Source: Sinosporangium siamense (GTDB taxonomy: Bacteria > Actinomycetota > Actinomycetes > Streptosporangiales > Streptosporangiaceae). Taken from it: a stretch of 64,000 nt of DNA. Shown in pieces: positions 56,374 through 64,000 of this stretch. Within the stretch, counting starts at the first letter, position 1. Every line of letters begins with the position of its first letter. The stretch is from positions 27,405 through 91,404 of the forward strand of contig NZ_BOOW01000011.1 in NCBI RefSeq assembly GCF_016863435.1. The letters run 5' to 3'. Made by a program: the position numbers and the translations under genes. The notes below the pieces were generated by a model. It was not told where the DNA came from and ran no database searches. It saw nothing but the letters and a program-made list of their open reading frames with translations.

Positions 56374-57012
56374 TCAGGTGGTTTGGAGGGCCGGGCGGCG
56401 GGCGCTCAGGGTGGCTTGTTCGTGGGCGGCGGCGAGGGAGGCGGCGGCGAGGTCGCGGAACTCCGCCATGGCGGGGTTGGTGTCGGCGAGGGTGAACTCA
56501 GGGGTGATCACGGTGAGGTCGAGGCCGAAGACCTCTACCAGAAGCATGCGGAGGTAGGGCTCGGCGAAGTCCCAGCCCTCCTTGGGGGCACCGGGGCCGT
56601 ATGCGCCGCCGCGGCTCGCGATGAGCGTGGCGGGGCGTCCGGCCAGAGGGCCGCTCTTCGGGTCCTGGGCGACGGTCCGGCCTCCCACCAGGACCTGGTC
56701 GAGCCACGCCTTGAAGGTCGAGGGCGGACCCCAGTTGTACATCGGCACGGCGAACAGGAACGCGTCCGCCGCCAGCATCTCCTCGATGAGTTCGTCCTGC
56801 ACGGACTGGGCGGTCGCCTGGGCGGCGGTGTGGCCGGCGCGATCGCTGTAGCGCGCGGCGATCGTGTGTTCGTCGATGTGGGGGACCGGGGTGCGGCCGA
56901 GATCCCGATAAGTCACCTCTCCGCGCCAGTGGTTGCGGAAGGTCGCCGCCACGGCACGTGAGACCGAGCCTGTGGTGGCCGCGGCGGCGTCGATGTGCAG
57001 AAGTCGAGACAT
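56374..57012 (-). CDS. azoR: FMN-dependent NADH:quinone / azo reductase
   Basis: The 212-residue flavodoxin-fold enzyme of the AzoR/Lot6 family reduces quinones or azo compounds with NAD(P)H via FMN. Motifs are LLHIDAAAATTGSVSRAVA (FMN phosphate loop), FLFAVPMYNWGPPSTFKAWLD and IASRGGAYGPG. GAGGCTTGCC precedes the ATG. It is divergent from a MarR regulator and likely induced by electrophiles or quinones through it. Confidence 0.92.
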   Translation of the reverse strand: MSRLLHIDAAAATTGSVSRAVAATFRNHWRGEVTYRDLGRTPVPHIDEHTIAARYSDRAGHTAAQATAQSVQDELIEEMLAADAFLFAVPMYNWGPPSTFKAWLDQVLVGGRTVAQDPKSGPLAGRPATLIASRGGAYGPGAPKEGWDFAEPYLRMLLVEVFGLDLTVITPEFTLADTNPAMAEFRDLAAASLAAAHEQATLSARRPALQTT

Positions 57013-57032
57013 GGCAAGCCTCCATTGAGTAA

Positions 57033-57061
57033 GCAGACTGTCTTATAAGCAGATTGTCTGC
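57033..57061. promoter_or_regulatory. Probable MarR operator
   Basis: GCAGAC ... GTCTGC are the arms of an imperfect 29-bp palindrome with a TTATAA centre in the azoR-MarR spacer. A TTGACA at about 57075-57080 on the minus strand could be the azoR -35 box, putting the palindrome across its promoter. Confidence 0.55.
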
Positions 57062-57114
57062 CCGAGAGGTCGTCTGTCAAATCAATCATCTGTGCCATAG
57101 GTTACGATGCAGAT

Positions 57115-57654
57115 ATGCAAAACAAGCTGGCGTGTTCGCTCCCCGCTGGACTGGAGACCGACGTCGGCTGGCTTCTGGGCCAGACTTTCCACACGTACAT
57201 CACGGCTACTCAGCGTGTCCTGGCGGAGTTCCCCGCCGCTCACCGCGGCTACATGGCGGTCTCGGCCGCGGTTCACGAAAGCGCGCGCAACCAGATCGAG
57301 ATGGCCCGCCAGCTCGGGGTCGACCGCTCGGTCATGGTCAACCTCGTCGACGAACTCGAAAAGGCCGGCCTGGTCGAGCGCCAGCCCGACCCCACCGACC
57401 GCCGCAACCGCCTCATCATCGCCACCGACGTCGGCCGCCGGACCCTTGAATGCGCCAAGGCCGCCATCGAACGCACCGAACGCGAGCTCCTCGCCACCTT
57501 GGACGGCGAGGAGCAAGTCACTTTCACGGAGATGCTCCGCCGGATCGTCGCCCACAACCTGGCAGACGAGGCATCCCGCGAAGCCTGCATCGCCGCCAAC
57601 GCCGCCCGTGACCGAGTCCCGATCCCCGCCGACGCCTCCGGAGGATCCCGCTAG
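57115..57654 (+). CDS. MarR-family transcriptional regulator
   Basis: The 179-residue winged-helix regulator has ARNQIEMARQLGVDRSVMVNLVDEL (recognition helix) and the wing ERQPDPTDRRNRLIIATDVGR. The pairing with azoR suggests control of the quinone response. TACGAT lies 6 nt before the ATG with no ribosome site, so the mRNA is probably leaderless. Confidence 0.92.
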   Translation: MQNKLACSLPAGLETDVGWLLGQTFHTYITATQRVLAEFPAAHRGYMAVSAAVHESARNQIEMARQLGVDRSVMVNLVDELEKAGLVERQPDPTDRRNRLIIATDVGRRTLECAKAAIERTERELLATLDGEEQVTFTEMLRRIVAHNLADEASREACIAANAARDRVPIPADASGGSR

Positions 57655-57861
57655 CCCCGCCACCCGGATGAGCACTGCCTGATGAGCGGTGTTTGGTGAG
57701 CACGGTTTACGGCGGAGCCCGCCGGGCCCGTCCGTCCGCTGCTCGTGCTCACCGCGCGCGGTGCACGTGGCGCTCGTGGTGCCGGTCGCAGAAGACGCAT
57801 GCCGGCCCGGACCGTGGCCGCCGGCGATACAGAGCCACCCCCGCAGAAGCGCCGTTCGTGG

Positions 57862-57933
57862 TGAGACGCTCGCGTTCGGGCGGTGGCGGGCTGAGACGCT
57901 CGCGTTCGGGCGGTGGCGGGCACCGCCCGAACG
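57862..57933. terminator. Duplicated 30-bp unit ending in a 13-bp hairpin
   Basis: GAGACGCTCGCGTTCGGGCG-type units repeat at about 57863 and 57893. The second is followed by a complementary arm: CGTTCGGGCGGTG (57903-57915) pairs with CACCGCCCGAACG (57921-57933). It terminates the DoxX gene (minus strand) and possibly MarR. The rest of the 315-bp gap has no gene. Confidence 0.6.
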
Positions 57934-57969
57934 TCGCGGCGTTATGCGGCCGGGCTTCTGCCGTACCGG

Positions 57970-58743
57970 CTAGCGCTTTTGTTTGCGGGCGCCTGCGACG
58001 AGCATGTCGCCGGAGTCGGGGCCGCCGGGGGCGGCGTGGCGCGGCCGGCGCATGGTTTGGGTGGAGTCGTCGGGGCGCTTGAGAGGCTTGGTGGTTTCCG
58101 CCGGTTCGTCCGGGGCGGGTTTGTCCGTGGGCCTGTCCATGCGCACCGCTTCCCGAGGGGTGCCCTGCGTGGGGCGTGCGGCCTGCTGGGGGATCGTGCC
58201 GGGGGGCACGGTGGCGGCCGGTCGCTCCGGTGCGCCCGGCGCCGATGTGCCCGGGGCCGGCGCGCTAGCCGCGGGTGCCGCCTGTGCCGGGGCGGGTTGG
58301 GCGGGGGCCGGTTCGGGCGTGCCGGCGGAGCGGCCGCGGAAGACGAGGTGGTGGAGCGAGATGCGCCCGGCTCCGAGGGCGGCCAGCAGGATCGCCGCGG
58401 CGCCGAGGGCCACGGCGAGGTTGACGCCGCCGGTGGCGAGGGATTCGGATACTTCGTCGGCCGAGAGGAAGAAGATGGCCGCGTACTCCGCGAACAGGAT
58501 GAGGCCCGCGAGCGGAACGATCAGGCCGACGATGAGGAGTGTGCCGCCGATGAGTTCCACGAGCATCGTGGACGCCGCCCATACACCTGGCATGGGGGCG
58601 CCGATCTGCTCAAAGGAGGCACTTGTGCTGGTGAGCCCGGCTTCGAGCTTGGCCCAGCCGTTGGTGATGAAGATGCCGCCGAGGCCAAGGCGGGCGGCTA
58701 GCGCTGCGATGTCGATAAATGTTCTTCGCACGATGCAATCCAT
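57970..58743 (-). CDS. DoxX-family membrane protein with Pro/Ala-rich tail
   Basis: The 257-residue protein has four membrane spans in residues about 10-135 (LAARLGLGGIFITNGWAKLEAG, MLVELIGGTLLIVGLIVPL, ILFAEYAAIFFL, GVNLAVALGAAAILLAALG), the DoxX fold. A disordered Pro/Ala/Thr tail of about 120 residues follows. DoxX proteins are linked to thiol or quinone redox balance; the role here is unknown. GTG 58731 is an alternative start. Confidence 0.85.
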   Translation of the reverse strand: MDCIVRRTFIDIAALAARLGLGGIFITNGWAKLEAGLTSTSASFEQIGAPMPGVWAASTMLVELIGGTLLIVGLIVPLAGLILFAEYAAIFFLSADEVSESLATGGVNLAVALGAAAILLAALGAGRISLHHLVFRGRSAGTPEPAPAQPAPAQAAPAASAPAPGTSAPGAPERPAATVPPGTIPQQAARPTQGTPREAVRMDRPTDKPAPDEPAETTKPLKRPDDSTQTMRRPRHAAPGGPDSGDMLVAGARKQKR

Positions 58744-59032
58744 CCGTTCGATGGCGCCATCCGATTGATGGCGGTTTGACCTATTTGGGGTGCTGGTCGT
58801 TAAGTGACCTCCGTGGGGTGTATGGGGGTCTCCTTCCGGTATTCATTGCTTACCCGGACAAGCCGGGCATGCTTATGCCGTACCCAACTTGCGGCGAGAC
58901 ATGGCATGTCCCGTCGGTGAGGGTTGCGCGAATCGTGCGTGCGGATCGCTCCCACACCGACAGAGCCGCGTGTCGAGTACGTCTAATCGTCGCCTCGGTG
59001 CGGTATAACCGGGGGCGGACCGGGGAGGCGTG

Positions 59033-61369
59033 ATGCGTGACTCCGACAGGGCCCGGCCGGCGGGGCACGCCGCGGCACGGGATCTGTTCGAACAGATTCG
59101 ACGACGTTATTTTGAGTTTTCCCCTGCGATGAGGAGGCTCATTTTCGTCGGGGCGGGCGGTGCCACCGTCACGGTCGCCGTGGTGCTCGGCCTGCCCTTC
59201 TTCAGCGCCCTGTCGGTCACTCTGCTGGTGCTGGCCTTCGCCGCGCTCACCTTACGGTTCCCGCGCGCCGCCGCCACGGTGCTCGTGCTCGCGGCGTGGG
59301 GGCTGCTGCTCCCGGTCTTCACGCTCGCTTTCGGACGGGATTCGCAGGTGCCTCTGGCGCTCATGCTGCTCGGCCTGCCCGTCGCGGCCGTGGCGCATCT
59401 CATCCGCTGGGTGCCGCCGTGGCTCACCACCCTGATGGCACTCCTCGCCACGGGCGCGGTCGCCCTCGGCCTCTCCCCGATGGCTCCGGCGGCGGCGCTG
59501 TGGGCGGGGTGCGCCGCCGCGGCGGGGGTGCTCGTCTTCCGGTTCGTGCAGGCGCGGCGCCTCAAGGCCGCTCTGACGGCGGGGGAGCAGTCGGCGCGTG
59601 TCCGGGTGCGGGGCGGCCAGGGCAAGGCCCAGACGGGCCCCGACGGCGCCGCGCCGCCGCCGATCACGCTGGAGGAGGCCATCGGCGAGCTGGAGAGCAT
59701 GGTCGGGCTCGCCCCGGTCAAAGAGCAGATCCGCTCGATCGCCGCCTCGATCGAGGCGGGACGCCTGCGCGCGGAGGTCGGATACACGACCGAGCCGCCG
59801 ATGCGGCATTTCGTGTTCGTGGGTCCGCCGGGCACCGGCAAGACCAGCGTGGCACGCACGGTGGCCAAGATCTTCTATGCCTTCGGGCTGCTGGAGACGC
59901 CCTATGTCGTGGAGGCGCAGCGGGCCGACCTTGTCGGCGAGTTCCTCGGGGCGACCGCCATCAAGACCAACGAGCTGATCGACCGGGCCCTCGGCGGCGT
60001 GTTGTTCATCGACGAGGCCTACAGCCTGATCAACTCCTCCGACGGCCAGCCCGACCGCTTCGGCTCCGAGGCCGTGCAGACCCTGCTCAAGCGCGCCGAG
60101 GACGACCGCAACCGCCTGATCATCATCCTCGCGGGCTATGAGCGGGAGACGGCGGCGTTCCTGTCCTCCAACCCCGGCCTGGCATCACGCTTCTCGACGC
60201 GGATCACCTTCCCGACCTACTCCCCGGCGGAGCTGCTCAGCGTCACCGAGCTGATCCAGCGCAGGCGCGGCGACCGCATGCCGGTCGAGGCGCGGCCGGC
60301 GCTGCTTGGCATGTTCGACGACGTGCACCGCAGGTCGATCATCGACGAGCTGGGCAACGCCCGCTTCGCCCGCAGCCTGGCCGAGGCGGCGGCGCAGGCC
60401 CGCGACGTGCGGGTGGTGGGCGCCGGCGGCACCCCGACGACCGAGGACCTCGTCACGACCAGCACGACCGACCTGCGCAAGGCGTTCGACGAGCTGACCG
60501 CGCGTTTCCGTAGCGGCGGGGCGACGCCGACGCTGGAGGAGGCGCTGGCCGACCTCGACCGCATGGCCGGGCTCGAACCCGTCAGACGCCAGGTCCACGC
60601 GATCATCGCTCAGCTCAGGGTCGCGAAGATGCGCCAGGAACAGGGGCTGCCGACACCCGCCCAGGCCCGGCATTTCGTGTTCGTGGGTCCGCCGGGCACC
60701 GGCAAGACCACCGTGGCCCGAATCCTCGGCCGCGTCTTCGCCGCCCTCGGCCTGCTCACCCGCCCCGACGTCGTGGAGGCGCAGCGGGCCGACCTCGTCG
60801 GCCAGCACCTAGGGGCGACCGCCATCAAGACCAACGAGCTGATCGACCGGGCCCTCGGCGGCGTGTTGTTCATCGACGAGGCCTACAGCCTGGTCAACCA
60901 GGGCTACTCCGGCGGCGACGCCTTCGGCACCGAATCCGTGCAGACCCTGCTAAAGCGCGCCGAGGACGACCGCGACCGGCTCGTCATCGTGCTGGCGGGT
61001 TACGAGCGCGAGATGGACTCCTTCATCGCCACCAATCCGGGCCTCGCGAGCCGGTTCAACCAGCGGATCCGGTTCCCCTCCTACTCCCCGGCCGAGCTGG
61101 CCGAGATCGCGATCTCCCTCGCCGAGCAGGCCGGCGACCGCTTCGACCCCTCGGCCACCCGTGACCTCACCGAGGTCTTCACATGGGTGTGCGCGGAACG
61201 CCTCATCGACGGCCTCGGCAACGGCCGCTTCGCCCGCTCCCTCTTCGAACGCGCCGCCATGCGCCGCGACGTGCGCCTCGCAGCCGTCGGCGACGTCGCG
61301 AGCACGGCCGAGCTGACCACGATCACCAGCGACGACGTGCGCGCGGCGGTGGAGGAGCTTTCCCAGTAG
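59033..61369 (+). CDS. Membrane-anchored double AAA+ ATPase (CbxX/CfxQ-like)
   Basis: The 778-residue protein has an N-terminal membrane region of four to five spans (about 35-175) and two CbxX-type AAA+ modules. Walker A motifs GPPGTGKTS and GPPGTGKTT lie near residues 263 and 551; Walker B GGVLFIDEAYSL near 320 and 608. The modules share long identical DNA stretches. CbxX-type AAA+ proteins include rubisco activases and the EccA ATPases of type VII secretion; no ESX gene is nearby, so the role is open. GGGGAGG precedes ATG 59033; a TATAAC box is at 59004. Confidence 0.88.
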   Translation: MRDSDRARPAGHAAARDLFEQIRRRYFEFSPAMRRLIFVGAGGATVTVAVVLGLPFFSALSVTLLVLAFAALTLRFPRAAATVLVLAAWGLLLPVFTLAFGRDSQVPLALMLLGLPVAAVAHLIRWVPPWLTTLMALLATGAVALGLSPMAPAAALWAGCAAAAGVLVFRFVQARRLKAALTAGEQSARVRVRGGQGKAQTGPDGAAPPPITLEEAIGELESMVGLAPVKEQIRSIAASIEAGRLRAEVGYTTEPPMRHFVFVGPPGTGKTSVARTVAKIFYAFGLLETPYVVEAQRADLVGEFLGATAIKTNELIDRALGGVLFIDEAYSLINSSDGQPDRFGSEAVQTLLKRAEDDRNRLIIILAGYERETAAFLSSNPGLASRFSTRITFPTYSPAELLSVTELIQRRRGDRMPVEARPALLGMFDDVHRRSIIDELGNARFARSLAEAAAQARDVRVVGAGGTPTTEDLVTTSTTDLRKAFDELTARFRSGGATPTLEEALADLDRMAGLEPVRRQVHAIIAQLRVAKMRQEQGLPTPAQARHFVFVGPPGTGKTTVARILGRVFAALGLLTRPDVVEAQRADLVGQHLGATAIKTNELIDRALGGVLFIDEAYSLVNQGYSGGDAFGTESVQTLLKRAEDDRDRLVIVLAGYEREMDSFIATNPGLASRFNQRIRFPSYSPAELAEIAISLAEQAGDRFDPSATRDLTEVFTWVCAERLIDGLGNGRFARSLFERAAMRRDVRLAAVGDVASTAELTTITSDDVRAAVEELSQ

Positions 61370-61506
61370 GTGTGGCCTGGTCGTCCGGGCGCGGGGAGCG
61401 GCCTGGGGGCGAACACGGGGGTGCCTGTGGACCGCGCTCGCCTGTGGTCCACGCTTGTCTATAAACCGGCACAGGCGTGCCGCTGGTCACCCCTCCGGCC
61501 GCGCCT

Positions 61507-62559
61507 CTACCCGGTGAGGATCTTCGACAGGATCTGCCGCCGCAACTCCGGCCAGCCCTTCCCAAGAGCCTTGCGCGCCGCGATGAGCGCCTCTGAGCCG
61601 TCCCCTCCCTCGACGAGGGTACGGATCACCAGCCTGGCCGAGATCCCGGCCTGCCAGCGCATCCAGAGCCGGTTCTCCTCACGGGGACCGTCGACCGGCC
61701 TCTCAAACCATTCCCGCCCCAGCCGGATGTTGGTCTCGACGATTCCGCTCATGAGCGCGGTCACCGTACCGGCATCATGCGCCAGGGCCGCGTCCACCGC
61801 CCGCATCGGCTCAGGCCACTTGGGGAAGTGCCGCTGGGCCAGACGATCGACGACGAGTTCGCACATCCGGCGGCGCTGCTCCTGAGACGCCGCGGTGAGC
61901 CGGAGGTGAAGCTCAGGGTCGACGTGGGGCAGCGAGAACGCCTGCTCGGGGTCGTCCTCGACGAGCCGGTCCGCGAGAAGGGCGCGTTGCCGCCCGAACA
62001 GCACGTCCTCATGCAGCCGGACACCCCCGGCCACCTCCACCAGCGCCATGGCCGCGGCACGCTTGACCTGCCTTCCGTTTCCGGGCGCCCCGGTGAGAAT
62101 GCTCAAACGGTCGCCTAGGGCGGTCGGATCGTCGCCGTAGATCTCGGCCTCGTCCGTACAGAAATCCGGATAGTGAACCAGCAGCCGCCCGTTCTCCGCG
62201 TAGATCAGCTTTTCATGGCCGCGAACTCCCCATGACACATGCCACAGTCGAGCGTCTCTGCTGAGCCAGCGTAGCCATTCAGGGCGGTTCTGGTGGAAAC
62301 CATCGCGGTCCAGCACACTGAGGACACCGTCCTCCATGTGCTCGTCGACAAATAATTCAACGGTGGGATACAGATAACTCTCCCGAACATCGACCTCGCG
62401 AAACTCGGGAAAGGACCCGAACACCTCAACCGCCGCGCGTTCGCCCGCCCGGCTCCCGCCGAGTCGGTGGATGACCGACCAGCCGAGCCCACCGCGCGTC
62501 AGCCACTCGTGCCGGGCGAGAAGAGCGGTGTAGTACTCGACGACCTTGCCGACGTCCAT
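61507..62559 (-). CDS. Uncharacterised protein, candidate immunity protein
   Basis: The 350-residue soluble protein has no domain I can name. The N-terminal half is Trp/Tyr-rich; WHVSWGVRGHEKLIYAENGR and LLVHYPDFCTDEAEIYGDDP faintly resemble DUF6461. The C-terminal half is helical and charged. AGGAGCCGGAG precedes the ATG. It starts 81 bp downstream of the NucA/NucB-domain gene on the same strand, the position typical of an immunity gene in polymorphic toxin loci. That role is inference from position only. Confidence 0.7.
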   Translation of the reverse strand: MDVGKVVEYYTALLARHEWLTRGGLGWSVIHRLGGSRAGERAAVEVFGSFPEFREVDVRESYLYPTVELFVDEHMEDGVLSVLDRDGFHQNRPEWLRWLSRDARLWHVSWGVRGHEKLIYAENGRLLVHYPDFCTDEAEIYGDDPTALGDRLSILTGAPGNGRQVKRAAAMALVEVAGGVRLHEDVLFGRQRALLADRLVEDDPEQAFSLPHVDPELHLRLTAASQEQRRRMCELVVDRLAQRHFPKWPEPMRAVDAALAHDAGTVTALMSGIVETNIRLGREWFERPVDGPREENRLWMRWQAGISARLVIRTLVEGGDGSEALIAARKALGKGWPELRRQILSKILTG

Positions 62560-62589
62560 CTCCGGCTCCTCTGCGGTTAAGGCGAGATA

Positions 62590-62616
62590 GGGGCGGCGGT
62601 GCGACGCCGCCGCCCC
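62590..62616 (-). terminator. GC hairpin between DNase gene and downstream gene
   Basis: GGGGCGGCGG (62590-62599) and CCGCCGCCCC (62607-62616) form a 10-bp stem with a 7-nt loop, 24 bp after the DNase stop and 31 bp before the next ATG. It may end or attenuate transcription between the two genes. Confidence 0.6.
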
Positions 62617-62640
62617 TCACATCAATCGGATCGTTGACTA

Positions 62641-64000
62641 CTATGGCACCGGAGCCCCACAGAGTGCTTCCTTGGTCGGCGGGACGTCGATTCTAGTGGT
62701 GAATTTGTTGTAGTAGTTGTCGCCGACAATGACTCTGTCCTTGATGAAGAATCTTTTCTCAAGCAGGTTTCCAGCCAGGTTGTTCTCGGCTGCAGGGATA
62801 GGGCACAGAGAGTAGTTGTTCGTCGCGGCGTTGGATCGTTCGAAGCTGCTGGCGAACGGATACTCGTCGCACTCCTTTCCGCTCGGTGCGTAGTTGCCCC
62901 AAATCCGGCGGCAGGTCCGCCATGTTCTGCTGTGAGCGCTCTCCGCGGCCTCGGAGTCCTCCCGGTGAAGATAGTTGTCCTTCATGTCGCCTGGCCGATG
63001 GCAGCCCAACAGCTTCTTATGGAGATTTATCGGGAACGTGTCGATTGGCTGGTAGCACGCCTTCCAGTAGTGCTGGTAAGCCGAGTTGTATCCCTGGCCC
63101 ATTTTCCAGATCATCATCGGGGTAGCAGAGTTGAAGACGCACCCACCCTGCGAAACGATGTAGGAAGCGGAGTCGCATTTCACGATGGTCGCCCCCTCGT
63201 TGGCGCCTCGCGAGTTGGCGTAGCCGTATCCGCCCTGCGGAGCGGGCCAGTCCGGAGAATAGCCGTAGACCTTGAAGCCGCCGACGCTCACGTCTTCAAG
63301 GTTGTTGACTGTTTCGCTGAAGCTCGGACTCCATTTGATGTGGCGAAGCTCCGGTGCTTTGCTCGCCGGGCACCTGAGCCGGAACCTCGCGGAACCGAAG
63401 TTCGCCCAGATCCCCATGTGCTTGGTGCGATAGTTGAGTGTCGGAGACCCTCCCCAGGAGGTGACGTGTTCGCACCCGCTCCCGACAGGTTCGACGCCGA
63501 TAGTGAGGTTTCTCCCAAACGCCGCACCGGTACCGGTGACCTCGTAGAGGTGCACGTCAACGAACACGTCCCGGCTGGTTCCACCATTGTTGCGCTCAAC
63601 GCTGTTAAGGCCGTTAAAGGTGTAGGCCATGATGACGATCTTCGCGCTGAACGACATAGCCGGGGAAGCGCGATTGGCCATGTGGTCGAGGTCGAGATGT
63701 GAGGTCGAACACCAGGAATAGTGATTCCTCGCGTAGCCCTCCGGCTGGTTGGAGCGACTGAAATTCCGCTTGCAGTCGTCCGGCGTCATCCTTCCGTATT
63801 CGTAGATCGCCGGTGGGGGCTGCGGGTTATTGTCGTCCGCGGCCATCGCCGCCTGTGCCTTGGTCATAGCCTTCCTGGCGGTGACCGAGACAACGGGGGC
63901 GTTCATGTCCGTTTGAATCTGTGCCGCGGTTTGTGCGCGGTTGTAGACGCGGACTTCGTCGATGACTCCGGCGAAGTATTCGCCCCATTTGGTGTTTCCG
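62641..64000 (-). CDS. LamG-domain protein with C-terminal NucA/NucB DNase (5' end outside window)
   Basis: Only the last ~453 codons lie in the window; the start is beyond base 64000. The visible N-terminal end (YFAGVIDEVRVYNRAQTAAQ) is the close of a LamG/concanavalin-like domain. About 250 residues of unassigned, Cys-containing secreted-type sequence follow. The C-terminus has the NucA/NucB nuclease signature: CRRIWGNYAPSGKECDEYPF, ASSFERS, then PAAENNLAGN. Large secreted LamG proteins ending in a nuclease are typical polymorphic toxins or wall-associated DNases. Confidence 0.8.
   Translation of the reverse strand, partial: GNTKWGEYFAGVIDEVRVYNRAQTAAQIQTDMNAPVVSVTARKAMTKAQAAMAADDNNPQPPPAIYEYGRMTPDDCKRNFSRSNQPEGYARNHYSWCSTSHLDLDHMANRASPAMSFSAKIVIMAYTFNGLNSVERNNGGTSRDVFVDVHLYEVTGTGAAFGRNLTIGVEPVGSGCEHVTSWGGSPTLNYRTKHMGIWANFGSARFRLRCPASKAPELRHIKWSPSFSETVNNLEDVSVGGFKVYGYSPDWPAPQGGYGYANSRGANEGATIVKCDSASYIVSQGGCVFNSATPMMIWKMGQGYNSAYQHYWKACYQPIDTFPINLHKKLLGCHRPGDMKDNYLHREDSEAAESAHSRTWRTCRRIWGNYAPSGKECDEYPFASSFERSNAATNNYSLCPIPAAENNLAGNLLEKRFFIKDRVIVGDNYYNKFTTRIDVPPTKEALCGAPVP

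Overview
The window is high-GC actinobacterial chromosome. The evidence is strong GC bias at third codon positions, frequent GTG starts, actinobacterial families (DUF4192, DUF1707, PknB-type kinase, LigB-type ligase, GuaB1, the lexA-nrdR-nrdJ order, a TmsA/TmsB branched-lipid pair) and many leaderless promoters with a TANNNT box 5-7 nt before the start codon. The gene mix resembles Streptosporangiales (Nonomuraea/Streptosporangium type); that placement is inference, because there is no rRNA or marker gene to prove it. I saw no tRNA or rRNA gene and no coherent prophage or biosynthetic cluster.

Layout. 0-4.7 kb: DUF937, maf, EI24 and DUF4192 genes, with minisatellite-like repeats after maf. 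4.7-10.2 kb is a plastic region. It holds an epoxide hydrolase fragment, a DUF6309-like gene whose last codons are interrupted by a complete IS256-family element (exact 8-bp target duplication), a gene relic, a small CRISPR array without cas genes, an intact epoxide hydrolase, and a second, decayed CRISPR-like array. 10.3-19.5 kb: small conserved proteins, an ATP-dependent DNA ligase with a 43-bp tandem repeat running out of its 3' end, FKBP, GuaB1, a GyrI-like protein, a CoA transferase and a Ser/Thr kinase. 19.7-27.1 kb is lipid metabolism: TmsA/TmsB-like pair, acyl-CoA ligase, GMC oxidoreductase and a P450. 27.4-33.1 kb: a Pro-rich membrane protein, leuS behind a leader peptide with tandem Leu codons and a terminator (probable attenuation), and a PatB/MalY aminotransferase. 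33.5-38.6 kb is the DNA-damage and dNTP block: lexA with an SOS box, a small membrane protein that lacks the expected LysM domain, paired NrdR boxes, nrdR and nrdJ. 38.6-42.1 kb: HD protein, DUF234-type ATPase, TetR regulator and methyltransferase. 42.2-52.2 kb is a peptide uptake and hydrolysis locus. M19 dipeptidase, binding protein, two permeases, M24 peptidase, S33 peptidase and a double Lrp/AsnC regulator lie on the minus strand, and two ABC ATPases are divergent on the plus strand. 52.2-54.5 kb is a decay zone with an internally deleted sthA and a frameshifted EACC1-like gene. 54.5-64 kb: ROK regulator, azoR/MarR pair, DoxX protein, a membrane-anchored double-AAA+ (CbxX-like) protein, and the 3' end of a large LamG protein ending in a NucA/NucB DNase domain, followed by a gene that may encode its immunity protein.

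The most interesting signals are the leuS attenuator, the decayed second CRISPR-like array, the tandem amplification of the 3' ends of maf and the ligase gene, the recurring extragenic GCCGTAC motif, the remnant EACC1 conflict-system gene, and the DNase toxin with its candidate immunity gene.
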